A stretch of DNA of 64,000 nucleotides, taken from Streptococcus mutans (GTDB lineage Bacteria > Bacillota > Bacilli > Lactobacillales > Streptococcaceae). A program made the position numbers and the translations under genes. The notes under the pieces are model-generated. The model was not told the DNA's origin. It saw nothing but the letters and a program-made list of their open reading frames with translations, and made no database searches. The DNA lies in the NCBI RefSeq assembly GCF_006739205.1, contig NZ_AP019720.1:1426001-1490000 (forward strand), given 5' to 3'. This document shows positions 18,714 to 27,974 of this stretch, one piece after another (the stretch's first letter is position 1; each line of letters starts with the position of its first letter).

Positions 18714-19652
18714 TTATTTCATTTTATCATAAAAGGCTGGCGGATACAGTGTTTGAATTTCTTTGTCTTTTTGCTTTTGATAATATTGAAAAAAAGCTGC
18801 GCTAAAATGAGATACATCCTGATTGATTTGACAAAAGCCTCTTGAACATTGCGGTAACCTTACCTGCGGGAAAAAATCAGCATCTGATTGTGCTATCAGA
18901 TTACGCCCCTGTGAATAAGCAAGTTCTTGCTGACGCAGCCAACGCGGATTGCGTGCTAGCAGTTGTTTTTGAATGGCTAAACCAACCTGCCTGCGCTGGT
19001 GAACAGGATAAGAAGTCAAGGTTTGCTTAGCATAGGGCAATTGTAAAAAGGTCATGATATTACCATCAAAAGAACAAGACCTCGTTTGATAATAGACTTT
19101 GCCAAAAATATCTTCATAAATCAAGTACTTAAGTCGCAACTCACGCCTATTAATATCTAATTCCCAAAGATGAAAGCCCATATTTTGTGAAAAGTAAAGA
19201 AATTGTTTGTGCAAGTTGGATAAACGCCTATCCAACCAGAGTTTCTCCCCAAGCAGCCACAGTACCTGATAACCATTGGCCTGATAGGCCTGCGTTCGCT
19301 CACACAGACGAGCTTCGGACAAGCGAGAACACTGAACTTCTAATGCTAGGTTATGATTAACTAATAAGTCTGCGATTTGTTCAGGTTCTGGTATGACTTT
19401 TTCGATCTCAACACTTTCCGTCTGAGATAATGACTGATAGAGTTCTGCTTTCAAGTTTAGGTGTTCAGCGGACTCATTTTCACTGTAAAATTTGCAGTCT
19501 TGCAAAGCAACATGGGCAAAATGCGGACGCATAACCCTGCCGTTTTTGAGACGTACAGGTGATTGGCAGGCAGGACAATAAAAATCACTTTTGTCAGGAA
19601 TACCATTCAGAAGATTAATCAACTTTCCATTTTTATCCCTTGCAACTAACAT
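18714..19652 (-). CDS. coiA: competence protein CoiA
   Basis: A 312-residue CoiA-family protein. The N-terminus MLVARDKNGKLINL and a zinc-like knuckle (YCPACQSPV) precede the nuclease-like core EVQCSRLSEARL. CoiA is needed for recombination of incoming DNA during transformation. I choose ATG 19652 over longer starts because AAAGGA stands just before it and homologues begin MLVAR. A combox (TACGAATA) lies 137 bases upstream, as expected for the late competence regulon driven by ComX/SigX. Confidence 0.92.
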   Translation of the reverse strand: MLVARDKNGKLINLLNGIPDKSDFYCPACQSPVRLKNGRVMRPHFAHVALQDCKFYSENESAEHLNLKAELYQSLSQTESVEIEKVIPEPEQIADLLVNHNLALEVQCSRLSEARLCERTQAYQANGYQVLWLLGEKLWLDRRLSNLHKQFLYFSQNMGFHLWELDINRRELRLKYLIYEDIFGKVYYQTRSCSFDGNIMTFLQLPYAKQTLTSYPVHQRRQVGLAIQKQLLARNPRWLRQQELAYSQGRNLIAQSDADFFPQVRLPQCSRGFCQINQDVSHFSAAFFQYYQKQKDKEIQTLYPPAFYDKMK

Positions 19653-19788
19653 CAAAAATTCCTTTCTAAATAGATAGTTAAAAAAACCCGCGCAAAGGCA
19701 GGCTTTAAAAACTACAACTTCAATTATGACTGATAGTAAATTTCCAAACAAATAGTTTAAAAAGGACTAAAGTAGATTTCACTTATAT

Positions 19789-19796
19789 TATTCGTA
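19789..19796 (-). promoter_or_regulatory. combox (SigX promoter) of coiA
   Basis: TACGAATA on the minus strand, the exact streptococcal cin-box, upstream of coiA. The rest of the gap 19653-19959 is AT-rich and shows no gene. Confidence 0.8.
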
Positions 19797-19959
19797 AATC
19801 CCAACAAAAATTGATGTCTTTTTCAAAGTTTTTTAATTTTTTAGTGTTATCAATAAAAATTAGTCAGCACTTTAAACAGCGGAAGAATGACAAGGAATCT
19901 AACTCTCGAAAATTTCTAATAAATTTATATTTTAAAGTATTATTATTTTTTACCTAACC

Positions 19960-20853
19960 TCACTTTAAATGCAAAACTCGATTAATAAATTGTATGCACA
20001 GTTTTTTCCAAATACCAAGCTCTTCGTAATCCGAAAATTTCGCTTGTGTATTGCTATTAATCACGGATAAACCGTGCTCTCCTAACGCAAACATATGAAG
20101 TTCATATAAGATACCATTATCTTTCAAGCGTTTAGCATATTCTAAAAGAGCATTATTGTAGATGCAATCATCATCTTGCATTCCCCAAATAAAAGTTGGC
20201 ACAGTGGCTGTAGAAATGTGCTCTATAGGACTGTATTCTTTTAAATTTTCTGTTGTTAATTCTTTACCTACGACTGTTTTCAAGGCACCTGTTAGAAAAT
20301 CTATTTTAGGCATTGGTGATAGTTTTGTTGGCATCTGATTATCTGGATCAACTGATACTTGCTCGTACTGATAATTAAAGTCCAGCAAGGGATAAGACAA
20401 GATAACTAAACTTGGTTTTAAAGTTTCTCCGGGATAATCAAAGTATTTCTGTAAAAACGGTTCGTTCCAACTATTTGCTAAAGAAGCACTGTGAGTGGCT
20501 CCCGCTGAAAAACCAATAAAAATGACTTTTTCAGTATCAATATTCCAATTTTGTGCATTTTCTCTAACGATCAAAAGCATTTTGGCCAAATCATAAAGTG
20601 GTTTAGGATAACCACTGCCTTTTCCAACGGTATAATCAAGTGTGATGGCCTGAAAACCTTTGTTCAGAAAATAAAGTGCGACAGGCTCTTTCTCCCTATC
20701 TGTTACCTTGAAAAAGCCACCACCGCCACAAATAATGACAGCTGGACGAGGATTTTTATTTTTAATATCTGGTGTTTTTTCAATTAAGTAAGTCGTATAG
20801 GTCACTTCTGATTTTGCTTTATCTTCCCAAAGCATAGAGGTATTAATTTTCAT
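19960..20853 (-). CDS. alpha/beta hydrolase (BD-FAE/esterase-like)
   Basis: A 297-residue cytoplasmic alpha/beta hydrolase. The oxyanion motif is CGGGGFFKV, the nucleophile elbow GFSAG with catalytic serine, the acid in WGMQDDDC and the histidine in LGEHGLSV, all in the right order. This set belongs to the carboxylesterase/acetylxylan-esterase-like (BD-FAE) group; the ester substrate is unknown. ATG 20853 is used because GGAG stands nine bases upstream. The next gene upstream is the broken SnoaL-like gene on the same strand, 37 bases away, so they once formed an operon. Confidence 0.85.
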   Translation of the reverse strand: MKINTSMLWEDKAKSEVTYTTYLIEKTPDIKNKNPRPAVIICGGGGFFKVTDREKEPVALYFLNKGFQAITLDYTVGKGSGYPKPLYDLAKMLLIVRENAQNWNIDTEKVIFIGFSAGATHSASLANSWNEPFLQKYFDYPGETLKPSLVILSYPLLDFNYQYEQVSVDPDNQMPTKLSPMPKIDFLTGALKTVVGKELTTENLKEYSPIEHISTATVPTFIWGMQDDDCIYNNALLEYAKRLKDNGILYELHMFALGEHGLSVINSNTQAKFSDYEELGIWKKLCIQFINRVLHLK

Positions 20854-20890
20854 TGTTAACAACTCCTTTCACAAATAGGATATTTAAGTA

Positions 20891-21240
20891 TTAAGAGTCA
20901 CTTTTAACTTTAAGATTAATAATCTTATCACCATTTATCCTTACTAAGTCACTACCTGTCAAAGCAAGGTACTTTCCAGTTTTTCTGCGGCATATAACCG
21001 CCCAATTTGCCTGCGCAAGTCATCAGCTATTTCTTTAGTATCCCATAAATGTTTCAATTCTGAATTTTTGTTGAAGAACTTTTCAAAAAACGGATTAATT
21101 TCTTCTCTACCAGAATAAGTGTTACCATCATTAGCTTCTATGATAGCATTCTCTGAAAATAAATTGCAAAGTTCTGTCAATTTTCTTTTATCCTTTCCTG
21201 CTAAATCAGATAAAACAAAGTAGCGATCAAGTATATTCAT
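20891..21240 (-). pseudogene. SnoaL/NTF2-like protein gene with a frameshift
   Basis: The frame starting MNILDRYFVLSDLAGKDKRK reads as a SnoaL-like (NTF2 fold) protein up to HLWDTKEIADDL, then continues with an unrelated tail and stops at 20957. In the next frame the expected ending follows: QANWAVICRRKTGKYLALTG to a stop at 20891. One missing base near 21013-21020 explains both. The intact protein would be about 116 residues. SnoaL-like folds are small hydrolases, cyclases or binding proteins. The gene has a strong promoter, so the break may be recent or a sequencing error. Confidence 0.7.
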
Positions 21241-21269
21241 TAGACATCATCTTCCAAAAATAAAAATAG

Positions 21270-21322
21270 TTCGATATATATCGAATAATCGAATTATAAC
21301 GCTAATCATGTTAAAATGTCAA
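21270..21322 (-). promoter_or_regulatory. promoter with palindromic operator of the SnoaL-hydrolase operon
   Basis: TTGACA (21317-21322) and TATAAT (21293-21298) are 18 bases apart on the minus strand. Just downstream of the -10 lies the perfect 16-base palindrome TTCGATATATATCGAA (21270-21285), preceded by another TTCGA half-site. A repressor bound there would block start of transcription; I see no candidate repressor gene beside it except the MocR regulator further right. The stretch 21323-21484 shows nothing else. Confidence 0.65.
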
Positions 21323-21484
21323 TACAAAATAACTTATCACATCACTTTAAAATCTTAAGAGAAAGCGGAATTATTCATGTTAGAAAGAAGGTAGACAACG
21401 TTTTATCTCACTTAGACAAGCAGAGTTAGATAAAAAATTTCAGGCTTGCTGACCGCCATTTATAAAATCAGTTAATCGATTGCT

Positions 21485-22453
21485 TTAAGGAACTAAGATG
21501 ATTTTTCTATTTTCTTTTTTAGTTTCCATCAAATCATGCGCTTCTGCGGCTTTGTCAAATTTTTTGATAACCATGTCTTCCTCCAGTAATTGTCCTTGCC
21601 TAAAAGCATCATTTAAAATTCTTCCTGCTTTTTTCAGTTGCTTCAAACTAGCGTGACTAATCACAAACCCTTTCATTTGCTGACAGTTCATATAAAACTG
21701 TCTGCTATCAAATTGACTGTCTTTCGGTGCTGTAATTAAACTAATGACACCTTTTGGGGCAAGTAAATCGCAATTAAACTGTAAGGGAATTTCCCCAGAA
21801 GTGTCAATAATGTGGTCGAAACCATCAGGATAAGCGCTTTTTAGTTTCTTAAAGAGTGACTTATCACGATAATCAAAACAGATAGCGTCGCTCAATTGTT
21901 TTAATCTTGAAAAATCCTTTAAACTAGCGGTTGTTACCACCTCTGCCCCCATTTCATTAGCAAGATAAACCAACTTACTTCCCACATGGCCAGCTGCTCC
22001 TTCAATAAGGAGTTTTTGTTTTGGCTTCAATTCCATGATATCTTGTAATACGATAGTTGCCGTTGCTGCCGAGTGCACTGCACCAATTAATTTTAGAGAG
22101 TCAGCATTCTTGGGAGTAAGAAAAAGGCGCTCTTCTGGAATTAATGCATACTCGCTAGTGATACCTTGCCTTCCATCATAGCCCATACTATTAGTCCAAA
22201 CGCAATCGCCTACTTTAAACTGAATCACATCTTTTCCAATCTCAACAACTTGGCCGATAGCATCTCGACCCAAAATATAAGGATTCGGCAGATCTGTCTG
22301 ATAAATACCTGAACGAATAAAGAGATCAACATAATTAATAGAAGCGGCTATAACTTTTATTAAAACAGATTTCGGTCTAACTTTGGGAACAGGTAATGAG
22401 CCAACAATAATCGTTGCGGGTCCCCCCGTTTTTTGAATATAAACTGCCTTCAT
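21485..22453 (-). CDS. zinc-less quinone oxidoreductase-like dehydrogenase
   Basis: A 322-residue medium-chain dehydrogenase/reductase of the NADPH:quinone oxidoreductase (QOR) branch. The N-terminal GroES-like domain contains GRDAIGQVVEIG; the NADPH-binding fold is at GAAGHVGSKLVYLA. The cysteine cluster of the structural zinc site is absent, as in QOR enzymes. Likely reduces quinones or enones. It is divergent from the MocR regulator gene (127 bases between), which suggests that this regulator controls it. Confidence 0.85.
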   Translation of the reverse strand: MKAVYIQKTGGPATIIVGSLPVPKVRPKSVLIKVIAASINYVDLFIRSGIYQTDLPNPYILGRDAIGQVVEIGKDVIQFKVGDCVWTNSMGYDGRQGITSEYALIPEERLFLTPKNADSLKLIGAVHSAATATIVLQDIMELKPKQKLLIEGAAGHVGSKLVYLANEMGAEVVTTASLKDFSRLKQLSDAICFDYRDKSLFKKLKSAYPDGFDHIIDTSGEIPLQFNCDLLAPKGVISLITAPKDSQFDSRQFYMNCQQMKGFVISHASLKQLKKAGRILNDAFRQGQLLEEDMVIKKFDKAAEAHDLMETKKENRKIILVP

Positions 22454-22580
22454 ATTCTACCTCCCCTCCTTTTTCTAAAACATGTTACAATGATAGCAAT
22501 AATCCATGTATTCATTATAAAAGAAAAAGTTTACTTTATATGCCCAAAATTGTAGGCAAGACAATTTTAAGGAGAAAGAC

Positions 22581-23954
22581 ATGCCTGTTAATTCATTTGA
22601 CAATTATCCTATGACTTGGAAACCAGATAAACAATTGTTAAAAGCTCCTCTATATACCAGCCTAGCTAAACTCTTAGAGAAAGATATTATAGAAGGACGT
22701 TTGACTGCTGAAACAAAATTGCCACCCCAACGTGAATTAGCTGATTTTTTGGATCTCAATCTAAGTACAGTGACAAGAGCTTTTAAACTCTGTGAACAAA
22801 AAGGTCTTATTTACGCTATTATCGGCAAAGGAACCTTTATTTCACCTAATAGGGCGAAACCTTTAGCTACTTTACCAAAAAATGAGACACTTATTCCTCT
22901 TGGCAATTTGCATCCTTATTACCAACTTAATTATGTTGTATCTGATATTTCCAGACGAATCTTACAGAGTCAATCTGTTGATAGGCTTTTTGAATTTGAC
23001 ACGAAAAACAATACGCAAGAGCATAAAGCTGTAGCTCAACAATGGTTGAAAAAGTTTCAAATTAACACTCTCAAAGAGAATATCTTTCTAACTTATGGCA
23101 CACAAAATGCCTTAGTTTTGTTATTTTTAACAGTGTTTAAAGCAGGCGATAAAATAGCGACTGATACATTTACTTACACCAATTTCATTGCCTTAGCTCA
23201 GCAATTCAAGATTGAACTTGTCCCAATAATATCTGATCATAAAGGAATCATTCCAGAAGACTTGGAAAAGAAATGTCGCCAGCAAATGATCAAGGGGATT
23301 TACTTGGTTCCAACGTCTAATAATCCAACTGGGATGACCATGACATTAGAAAGAAGACAACAACTTGTTTCGTTGATAAGTAAAAACCACCTTCTCCTAA
23401 TAGAAGATGACACTTATGCTTTTACAAACTATGAAAAATTACCCGCGTTGACAACCATGATTCCTAAACAAGCGATTTATATTCATGGCTTATCAAAAGC
23501 CTTGTTTGCTGGTCTGCGAATGGCTTATATGGTGGTGCCTGATTATCTTATTCAAGAGATTAATCTCACTGCTGATGCTATCAATGCCCGTCCACCTCTA
23601 TTAAATACTAAGATTGTGAGCGATCTCATTTCAAACGGTCAAGCAGATAGTACAATAGCGCAAAAAAATCATTTATCTCAGGAACGAAATGCTCTCTATG
23701 ATCATTATTTCCCAGAATCCACTTCTTCCAATCCCTACAATTTATTTCAATGGTTACCATTACCTAAAAATAGAAGCGGCTATCAATTTGAATCCTTGGC
23801 CAAAGAAAAGGGTGTTGAAGTTTTATGCGCGGAACGCTTTCTTGTCGGTGGACTGACAGCACAGTCTGCTTTGCGCATTGCAACTTGCTCACCAAATACA
23901 CTAGATGAGCTTGACAAAGGACTCCATATTTTAAAATCTATATTAGAGAAATAA
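22581..23954 (+). CDS. MocR-type GntR/aminotransferase fusion regulator
   Basis: A 457-residue regulator joining an N-terminal GntR winged helix (about 25-90; PPQRELADFLDLNLSTVTRAFKL) to a class I aminotransferase fold. The PLP lysine is in GLSKALFAGLR and the cofactor aspartate/tyrosine region is IEDDTYAF. MocR proteins sense an amine or PLP and control a nearby, often divergent, gene; here the oxidoreductase is the candidate target. The start has AAGGAG upstream. Confidence 0.9.
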   Translation: MPVNSFDNYPMTWKPDKQLLKAPLYTSLAKLLEKDIIEGRLTAETKLPPQRELADFLDLNLSTVTRAFKLCEQKGLIYAIIGKGTFISPNRAKPLATLPKNETLIPLGNLHPYYQLNYVVSDISRRILQSQSVDRLFEFDTKNNTQEHKAVAQQWLKKFQINTLKENIFLTYGTQNALVLLFLTVFKAGDKIATDTFTYTNFIALAQQFKIELVPIISDHKGIIPEDLEKKCRQQMIKGIYLVPTSNNPTGMTMTLERRQQLVSLISKNHLLLIEDDTYAFTNYEKLPALTTMIPKQAIYIHGLSKALFAGLRMAYMVVPDYLIQEINLTADAINARPPLLNTKIVSDLISNGQADSTIAQKNHLSQERNALYDHYFPESTSSNPYNLFQWLPLPKNRSGYQFESLAKEKGVEVLCAERFLVGGLTAQSALRIATCSPNTLDELDKGLHILKSILEK

Positions 23955-24043
23955 CTCAAGTCATCACTAAGAAAAGATTAAACTAAAATGAGTGACGCAT
24001 TACTCAGAGAAAGTAGAATCAACTAAACATAATATTATTCCGC

Positions 24044-24544
24044 TTAGGAAAAATAATCTATTCCCTCTGTCTGTAAATCACAAACCATGATAAAATCTGT
24101 CTCATTTTCAATAATGGTCTGAAAACCAGCCTTTTGATACATGTTAACAGCATCATTTTCCTTTTGGACAGATAAAGAAACCTTGTGATAGCCTTTCTTC
24201 CTGAGATGTTCTAAGAAAGTCTTGAGCAATTCGGTACCAATTCCTTGTCCGCGATAAGCAGGCAGCAGAGATATGGCTAGAGAAGGTGTCTTCTCATCAA
24301 TATGACCGTAATCATCCATGATACGACACCAAGCAGTACCAACAATTTGCCCGTCTCTTTCTGCCACCATGGCTTGATCATGTAGAGATTGCCCAAAATC
24401 CTTCACATAAAGCTGCAGCTCCGGCAGCTGGATAATACTTCTATCAGGTGCTGATAATCCTTGAGGTACAAAAATGGCTTGATAAAGAAATTCCTCCAAA
24501 AGTGAATATTCTTCTGCTATCATTTGACGGATAGTGGTAGTCAT
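24044..24544 (-). CDS. GNAT family N-acetyltransferase
   Basis: A 166-residue acetyltransferase; the acetyl-CoA loop YRGQGIGTELLKTFLEHL and the C-terminal NDAVNMYQKAGFQ are diagnostic. The acceptor is unknown. It begins 14 bases after rsuA and is probably translated from the same transcript. Confidence 0.88.
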   Translation of the reverse strand: MTTTIRQMIAEEYSLLEEFLYQAIFVPQGLSAPDRSIIQLPELQLYVKDFGQSLHDQAMVAERDGQIVGTAWCRIMDDYGHIDEKTPSLAISLLPAYRGQGIGTELLKTFLEHLRKKGYHKVSLSVQKENDAVNMYQKAGFQTIIENETDFIMVCDLQTEGIDYFS

Positions 24545-24558
24545 AGGGGATCCTTTGC

Positions 24559-25275
24559 TTAATTCAAATAATTTCTAAGGCTGTTCTTCTCTTCGGCCGT
24601 CAGCTCCCGATACTCTCCAACTGGCAAATCACCCAATTCAAAAGGTCCAAAAGAGATACGTTTGAGGTAGGTAACTTTAACACCATAGGCCAGAAACATT
24701 TTTTTGACTTGATGAAATTTCCCTTCGGTAATCGTAATATAGGCACGACTGACTTCTGAACTAGAACTGATAATCTGTAACTTAGCTGGCTTACAAACGG
24801 TACCATCTAAAAAAGCTATGCCATTGTCAAAAAAAGCAATCGCATCAATACCGAGATCACCATTGACCTCAACATAATAGGTCTTGTCCACATGGTATTT
24901 GGGGTGGAGCAAGCGAAAACCCAGCGGACCGTTGTTGGTGATAAGAACCAACCCTTCGGTGTCGCGATCCAGACGCCCGACAGGGTAGAGTCCTTCTCTA
25001 CGATCAACCACAGCAATAAGATCAATCACCGTCTGATAGTGCTGGTCTCGCACCACCGATACCAAACCAGCAGGCTTATTAAGAATATAATAGACATGAG
25101 GAGAATAGCTCAGCTGCTTACCTGACACGGTGATGGTCTGTAAGCTAGGATCCACATTTTGATTGCCTGTTCTTGCAAGTTCGTCATCCACGCGCACTTG
25201 TTGGCTGCGAATGAACTTTTTTACCTGACCTCGTGAGCCAAAACCAGCCTGACCGAGTAATTTATCTAAACGCAT
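24559..25275 (-). CDS. rsuA: 16S rRNA pseudouridine(516) synthase
   Basis: A 238-residue RsuA-type enzyme. An S4 RNA-binding domain (MRLDKLLGQAGFGSRGQVKKFI) comes first, then the catalytic domain with the active aspartate in VGRLDRDTEGLVL. It converts one uridine of 16S rRNA to pseudouridine during ribosome assembly. Of the RsuA/RluB/RluE/RluF group the exact target is best guessed as RsuA. Confidence 0.9.
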   Translation of the reverse strand: MRLDKLLGQAGFGSRGQVKKFIRSQQVRVDDELARTGNQNVDPSLQTITVSGKQLSYSPHVYYILNKPAGLVSVVRDQHYQTVIDLIAVVDRREGLYPVGRLDRDTEGLVLITNNGPLGFRLLHPKYHVDKTYYVEVNGDLGIDAIAFFDNGIAFLDGTVCKPAKLQIISSSSEVSRAYITITEGKFHQVKKMFLAYGVKVTYLKRISFGPFELGDLPVGEYRELTAEEKNSLRNYLN

Positions 25276-25371
25276 AAATTTATTGTATCATGTCAGACCA
25301 AATTTTTGCATATTTTAAGGATAAAAGTCAAACTATCATTAATTAGTAATCATCAAATTGAAGGAGATTTC

Positions 25372-26092
25372 ATGGGACTTTTACAGAATGGAAAGTGGGG
25401 AGATCTTTGAATAAGCGGACGGTGTCATTGCTGACTCTGAACTGCATAGCGATTACCTTTACCAAATCTACTTGGCTGCGTATCCTGATTATTCCGGATA
25501 GGTAATGGTGCCAGTCCTTTGGGATAAACAGACTAAGACCATTATCAACAATGAAATCTACCGAAATCATGCGTATACTTAACATTGCCTTTAATGACAT
25601 CACAGACAATACTGAGGATTACTCCCCCAACCGGACTACAGGCTAACATTGATGTCATGAATGATTTTATTTATCCTAATATCATGGGGATTACAAGGCA
25701 GGCTTTGCTACTTCTCAGGAAGTTTATGAAGAAGAGGCGCAAACTCTCTTTGCTGCGCTGGATAATCTTGAAAATCTCCCTAGTCAGAATGATTGGCTGG
25801 TGGGCAATCGTTTCACCGAAGTGGATATCTGCACTTGTGCGTTTTGACTCTGTTTATTATAGACATATAGACATTTCAAATGCAATCTCCGCTGCCTCGT
25901 TGACTATCTCAATCACTGGAATCACACCAAGCGCATTTACAATATCTCTAGCATTGCTGCTACGGTTAACTTTAAGCATATTAAAAACATTACTACGGCA
26001 GCCACAAGACCATCAATCTTACAAGTATCGTTTCTGTCGGACCAGATTTGTATTGACATCTTTAAAAAGAGACACTGAAAAGTTCAAAACAT
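25372..26092 (+). pseudogene. decayed glutathionyl-hydroquinone reductase gene
   Basis: After a good ribosome site (AAGGAG) the ATG reads MGLLQNGKWGDL and stops, but the other frames carry pieces of a YqjG-type glutathione transferase in the right order: DYLYQIYLAAYPDYSG, VMVPVLWDKQTKTIINNE, YKAGFATSQEVYEEEA, NDWLVGNRFTEVDICT, HFKCNLRCLVDYLNHWN and TVNFKHIK. Many frameshifts and stops separate them. The enzyme reduces glutathionyl-hydroquinones. No intact reading frame of useful length remains, so the gene is dead. Confidence 0.8.
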
Positions 26093-26212
26093 AGACAAAC
26101 ACATCCTATTCTACTTTAAAAAGGATTTGAAACTAAAAACAATAATAGTTATAAACTCTTAGTAACCCTGTTATATCAGTTCTTTTAAGAATTTTATGTT
26201 ACCAATCAAAAA

Positions 26213-26237
26213 GAAAAAGGATCAAAATGACCCTTTT
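26213..26237 (-). terminator. nagB terminator
   Basis: AAAAGGGTC/GATCCTTTT with an ATTTT loop and a T-rich tail on the minus strand, about 50 bases beyond the nagB stop. It also stops transcription from the left. Confidence 0.8.
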
Positions 26238-26286
26238 CTTCCATCTGATTTTACTTATTTATTCACAGTGTGCTGCGACTATTGAT

Positions 26287-26988
26287 TTAAATTCCTGCTC
26301 CTGCTTTTTCATCAACAATCAAAATAACCTTAGGATGTGTTTGCAGTATACTAGCTGGTATTTCTTCTGTTACAGGGCCTTTTACCATTGCAGCAACAGC
26401 TTCTGCTTTTTCTTCACCAAAAGCCATTAGTAAAATCATCTTGGCAGACATAATAGAGGCCAGTCCCATAGAAATAGCTTGTTTTGGAACATCTTCTGCT
26501 TTTTCAAAAAAACGGCTATTAGCTGCAATTGTAGACGGTGTTAAATCAACTAGATGCGTTTGACTTGAAAATGCTGTCCCTGGCTCATTAAAACCAATGT
26601 GAGCATTGCGGCCAATCCCTAAAATCTGTAAATCAATAGGATATTGGGCAAGAATTTGATCATAATACTCTGTCTCTTTTGCTAAATCTGCTGCCAGTCC
26701 GTTTGGCAAATAAGACTTTTTAAAAGGTTTAGCAGCAAAAAGATTTTGCTTCATAAAATAAGCATAAGACTGCTTATCATCGGCTGACAAACCAACATAT
26801 TCATCAAGATTAATAGATACCATATCTGAAAAGTCTAAATGAGATTCTCTTATTTCTTTATAGAGCTCTAAAGGGGTGCTACCAGTCGCTAGCCCCAGAG
26901 TCTTAGCACCGAATGTTATTTCTTCTTCTAACATTCTAAAAGCAACTTTACTACCTTCTGTTTTATTTTTTACTTTAATAGTTTTCAT
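26287..26988 (-). CDS. nagB: glucosamine-6-phosphate deaminase
   Basis: A 233-residue NagB of the short Gram-positive type. It turns glucosamine-6-phosphate into fructose-6-phosphate and ammonia, opposing GlmS. Motifs: [11 protein letters not shown] for phosphate binding, SINLDEYVG with the catalytic aspartate, [15 protein letters not shown] with active-site histidine. Family members usually read GxDGHIGFNEP, so [11 protein letters not shown] is a small variant. The promoter holds NagR-type operators (27001-27045). Confidence 0.95.
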
Positions 26989-27000
26989 AACGCCCTCCTA

Positions 27001-27045
27001 ATCGGTCTATACAAATAGTATAAGGTATAGACCAATTTTTGTCAA
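27001..27045 (-). promoter_or_regulatory. nagB promoter with two NagR (dre) operators
   Basis: TTGACA (27040-27045) and TATACT (27017-27022) are 17 bases apart on the minus strand. One operator, AATTGGTCTATACCT, fills the spacer and a second, TTGTATAGACCGAT, lies just past the -10. Both match the GntR/NagR consensus with TGGTCTATACC core. NagR with GlcN-6-P would relieve repression when amino sugars are present. Confidence 0.8.
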
Positions 27046-27061
27046 GCTTTAGATAAAAAAA

Positions 27062-27104
27062 CAGACTATCAGGATTATGGTATAATCCCGACTGTCTGAT
27101 CTAA
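27062..27104 (-). terminator. terminator of the VIT1-like gene
   Basis: A long stem CAGACaGTCgGGATTAT / ATAATCCtGATaGTCTG with loop ACC and a run of seven Ts on the minus strand. Confidence 0.85.
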
Positions 27105-27117
27105 CTTCTTCAAAAAC

Positions 27118-27816
27118 TTAAACTGAAAAAAGTTGTCCCACTAAATAAGTAACTAGCATGGTTAATAGTCCCACTATCAAATTACGTCTCATAGCTGGTC
27201 TAGTTGGCGCACCGCCAAGTCTAGCACTGACATAGCCGGTCATGAGAAGCGCTAACCCAACAACAATGACTGTTGCCGGAATGCGAATCGTAACTGGAAA
27301 CAGCAAAATGGCTATTACAGGAAATATAGAACCGATTGTAAAAGCAAAAAAGCTTGAAACAGCAGCATGCCAAGGATTAACAAACTCTTCGTACTCAATC
27401 CCATATTTTTCTTCAACCATAGCCTTTACAGGTGATTTTAAAAAAGCCTTTCTGGTTAAAAGTTCAGCGGAAGTTTCACATTCACCATTTTTAAGGTAGG
27501 CATTATGAAGGGAGCGTCTTGCCTTTTCACTATCAGTCAATAAAAGAGCCTTTTCTCGCTTAACAGCGGCCTCTTCAGTATCCTTTTGCGTACTAACACT
27601 GACATATTCTCCACCTGCCATAGAAAAAGCCCCTGCAAGAATAGCCGAGAGCCCTGACAGGAAGATAAACCAAATATTTGTTGTTGCACTGGCAACCCCA
27701 ATGACGACTCCTGCGACCGAAATAATACCATCATTAGCTCCTAAGACACCTGCTCTTAAAATATTGAGACGTCCTGAAAAATTATCATCTTTTTGTACTA
27801 TTTTTTCTTCCCCCAT
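27118..27816 (-). CDS. VIT1/CCC1-family transporter
   Basis: About 232 residues with five membrane segments, of the VIT1/CCC1 family that moves Fe2+ or Mn2+. The family opening LRAGVLGANDGIISVAGVVIG and the AGAFSMAGGEYVSVSTQKDTEEA stretch (metal-binding cytoplasmic helices) are clear. ATG 27816 has AAAGGA nine bases upstream and is preferred; the ATG at 27837 is possible. In bacteria such proteins probably remove excess metal. It is divergent from queA. Confidence 0.85.
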   Translation of the reverse strand: MGEEKIVQKDDNFSGRLNILRAGVLGANDGIISVAGVVIGVASATTNIWFIFLSGLSAILAGAFSMAGGEYVSVSTQKDTEEAAVKREKALLLTDSEKARRSLHNAYLKNGECETSAELLTRKAFLKSPVKAMVEEKYGIEYEEFVNPWHAAVSSFFAFTIGSIFPVIAILLFPVTIRIPATVIVVGLALLMTGYVSARLGGAPTRPAMRRNLIVGLLTMLVTYLVGQLFSV

Positions 27817-27974
27817 AGTTTCAATTCCTTTTGTCATATAATATTATTATACATCTTATTTAGAATGATTACAAATAAATAACCTATCTTTAAAACAAAT
27901 AGCAACATTTCTTAGCCTTATTAAGGCTCTCATGTTATAATAGATAAGCCATATATCTGATAAAGGAGAATCTC

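Noticed and set aside
21361..21484. Possible small regulator upstream of the SnoaL operon (plus strand)
   Set aside because: The best frame holds two stops within 30 codons and matches no helix-turn-helix pattern.
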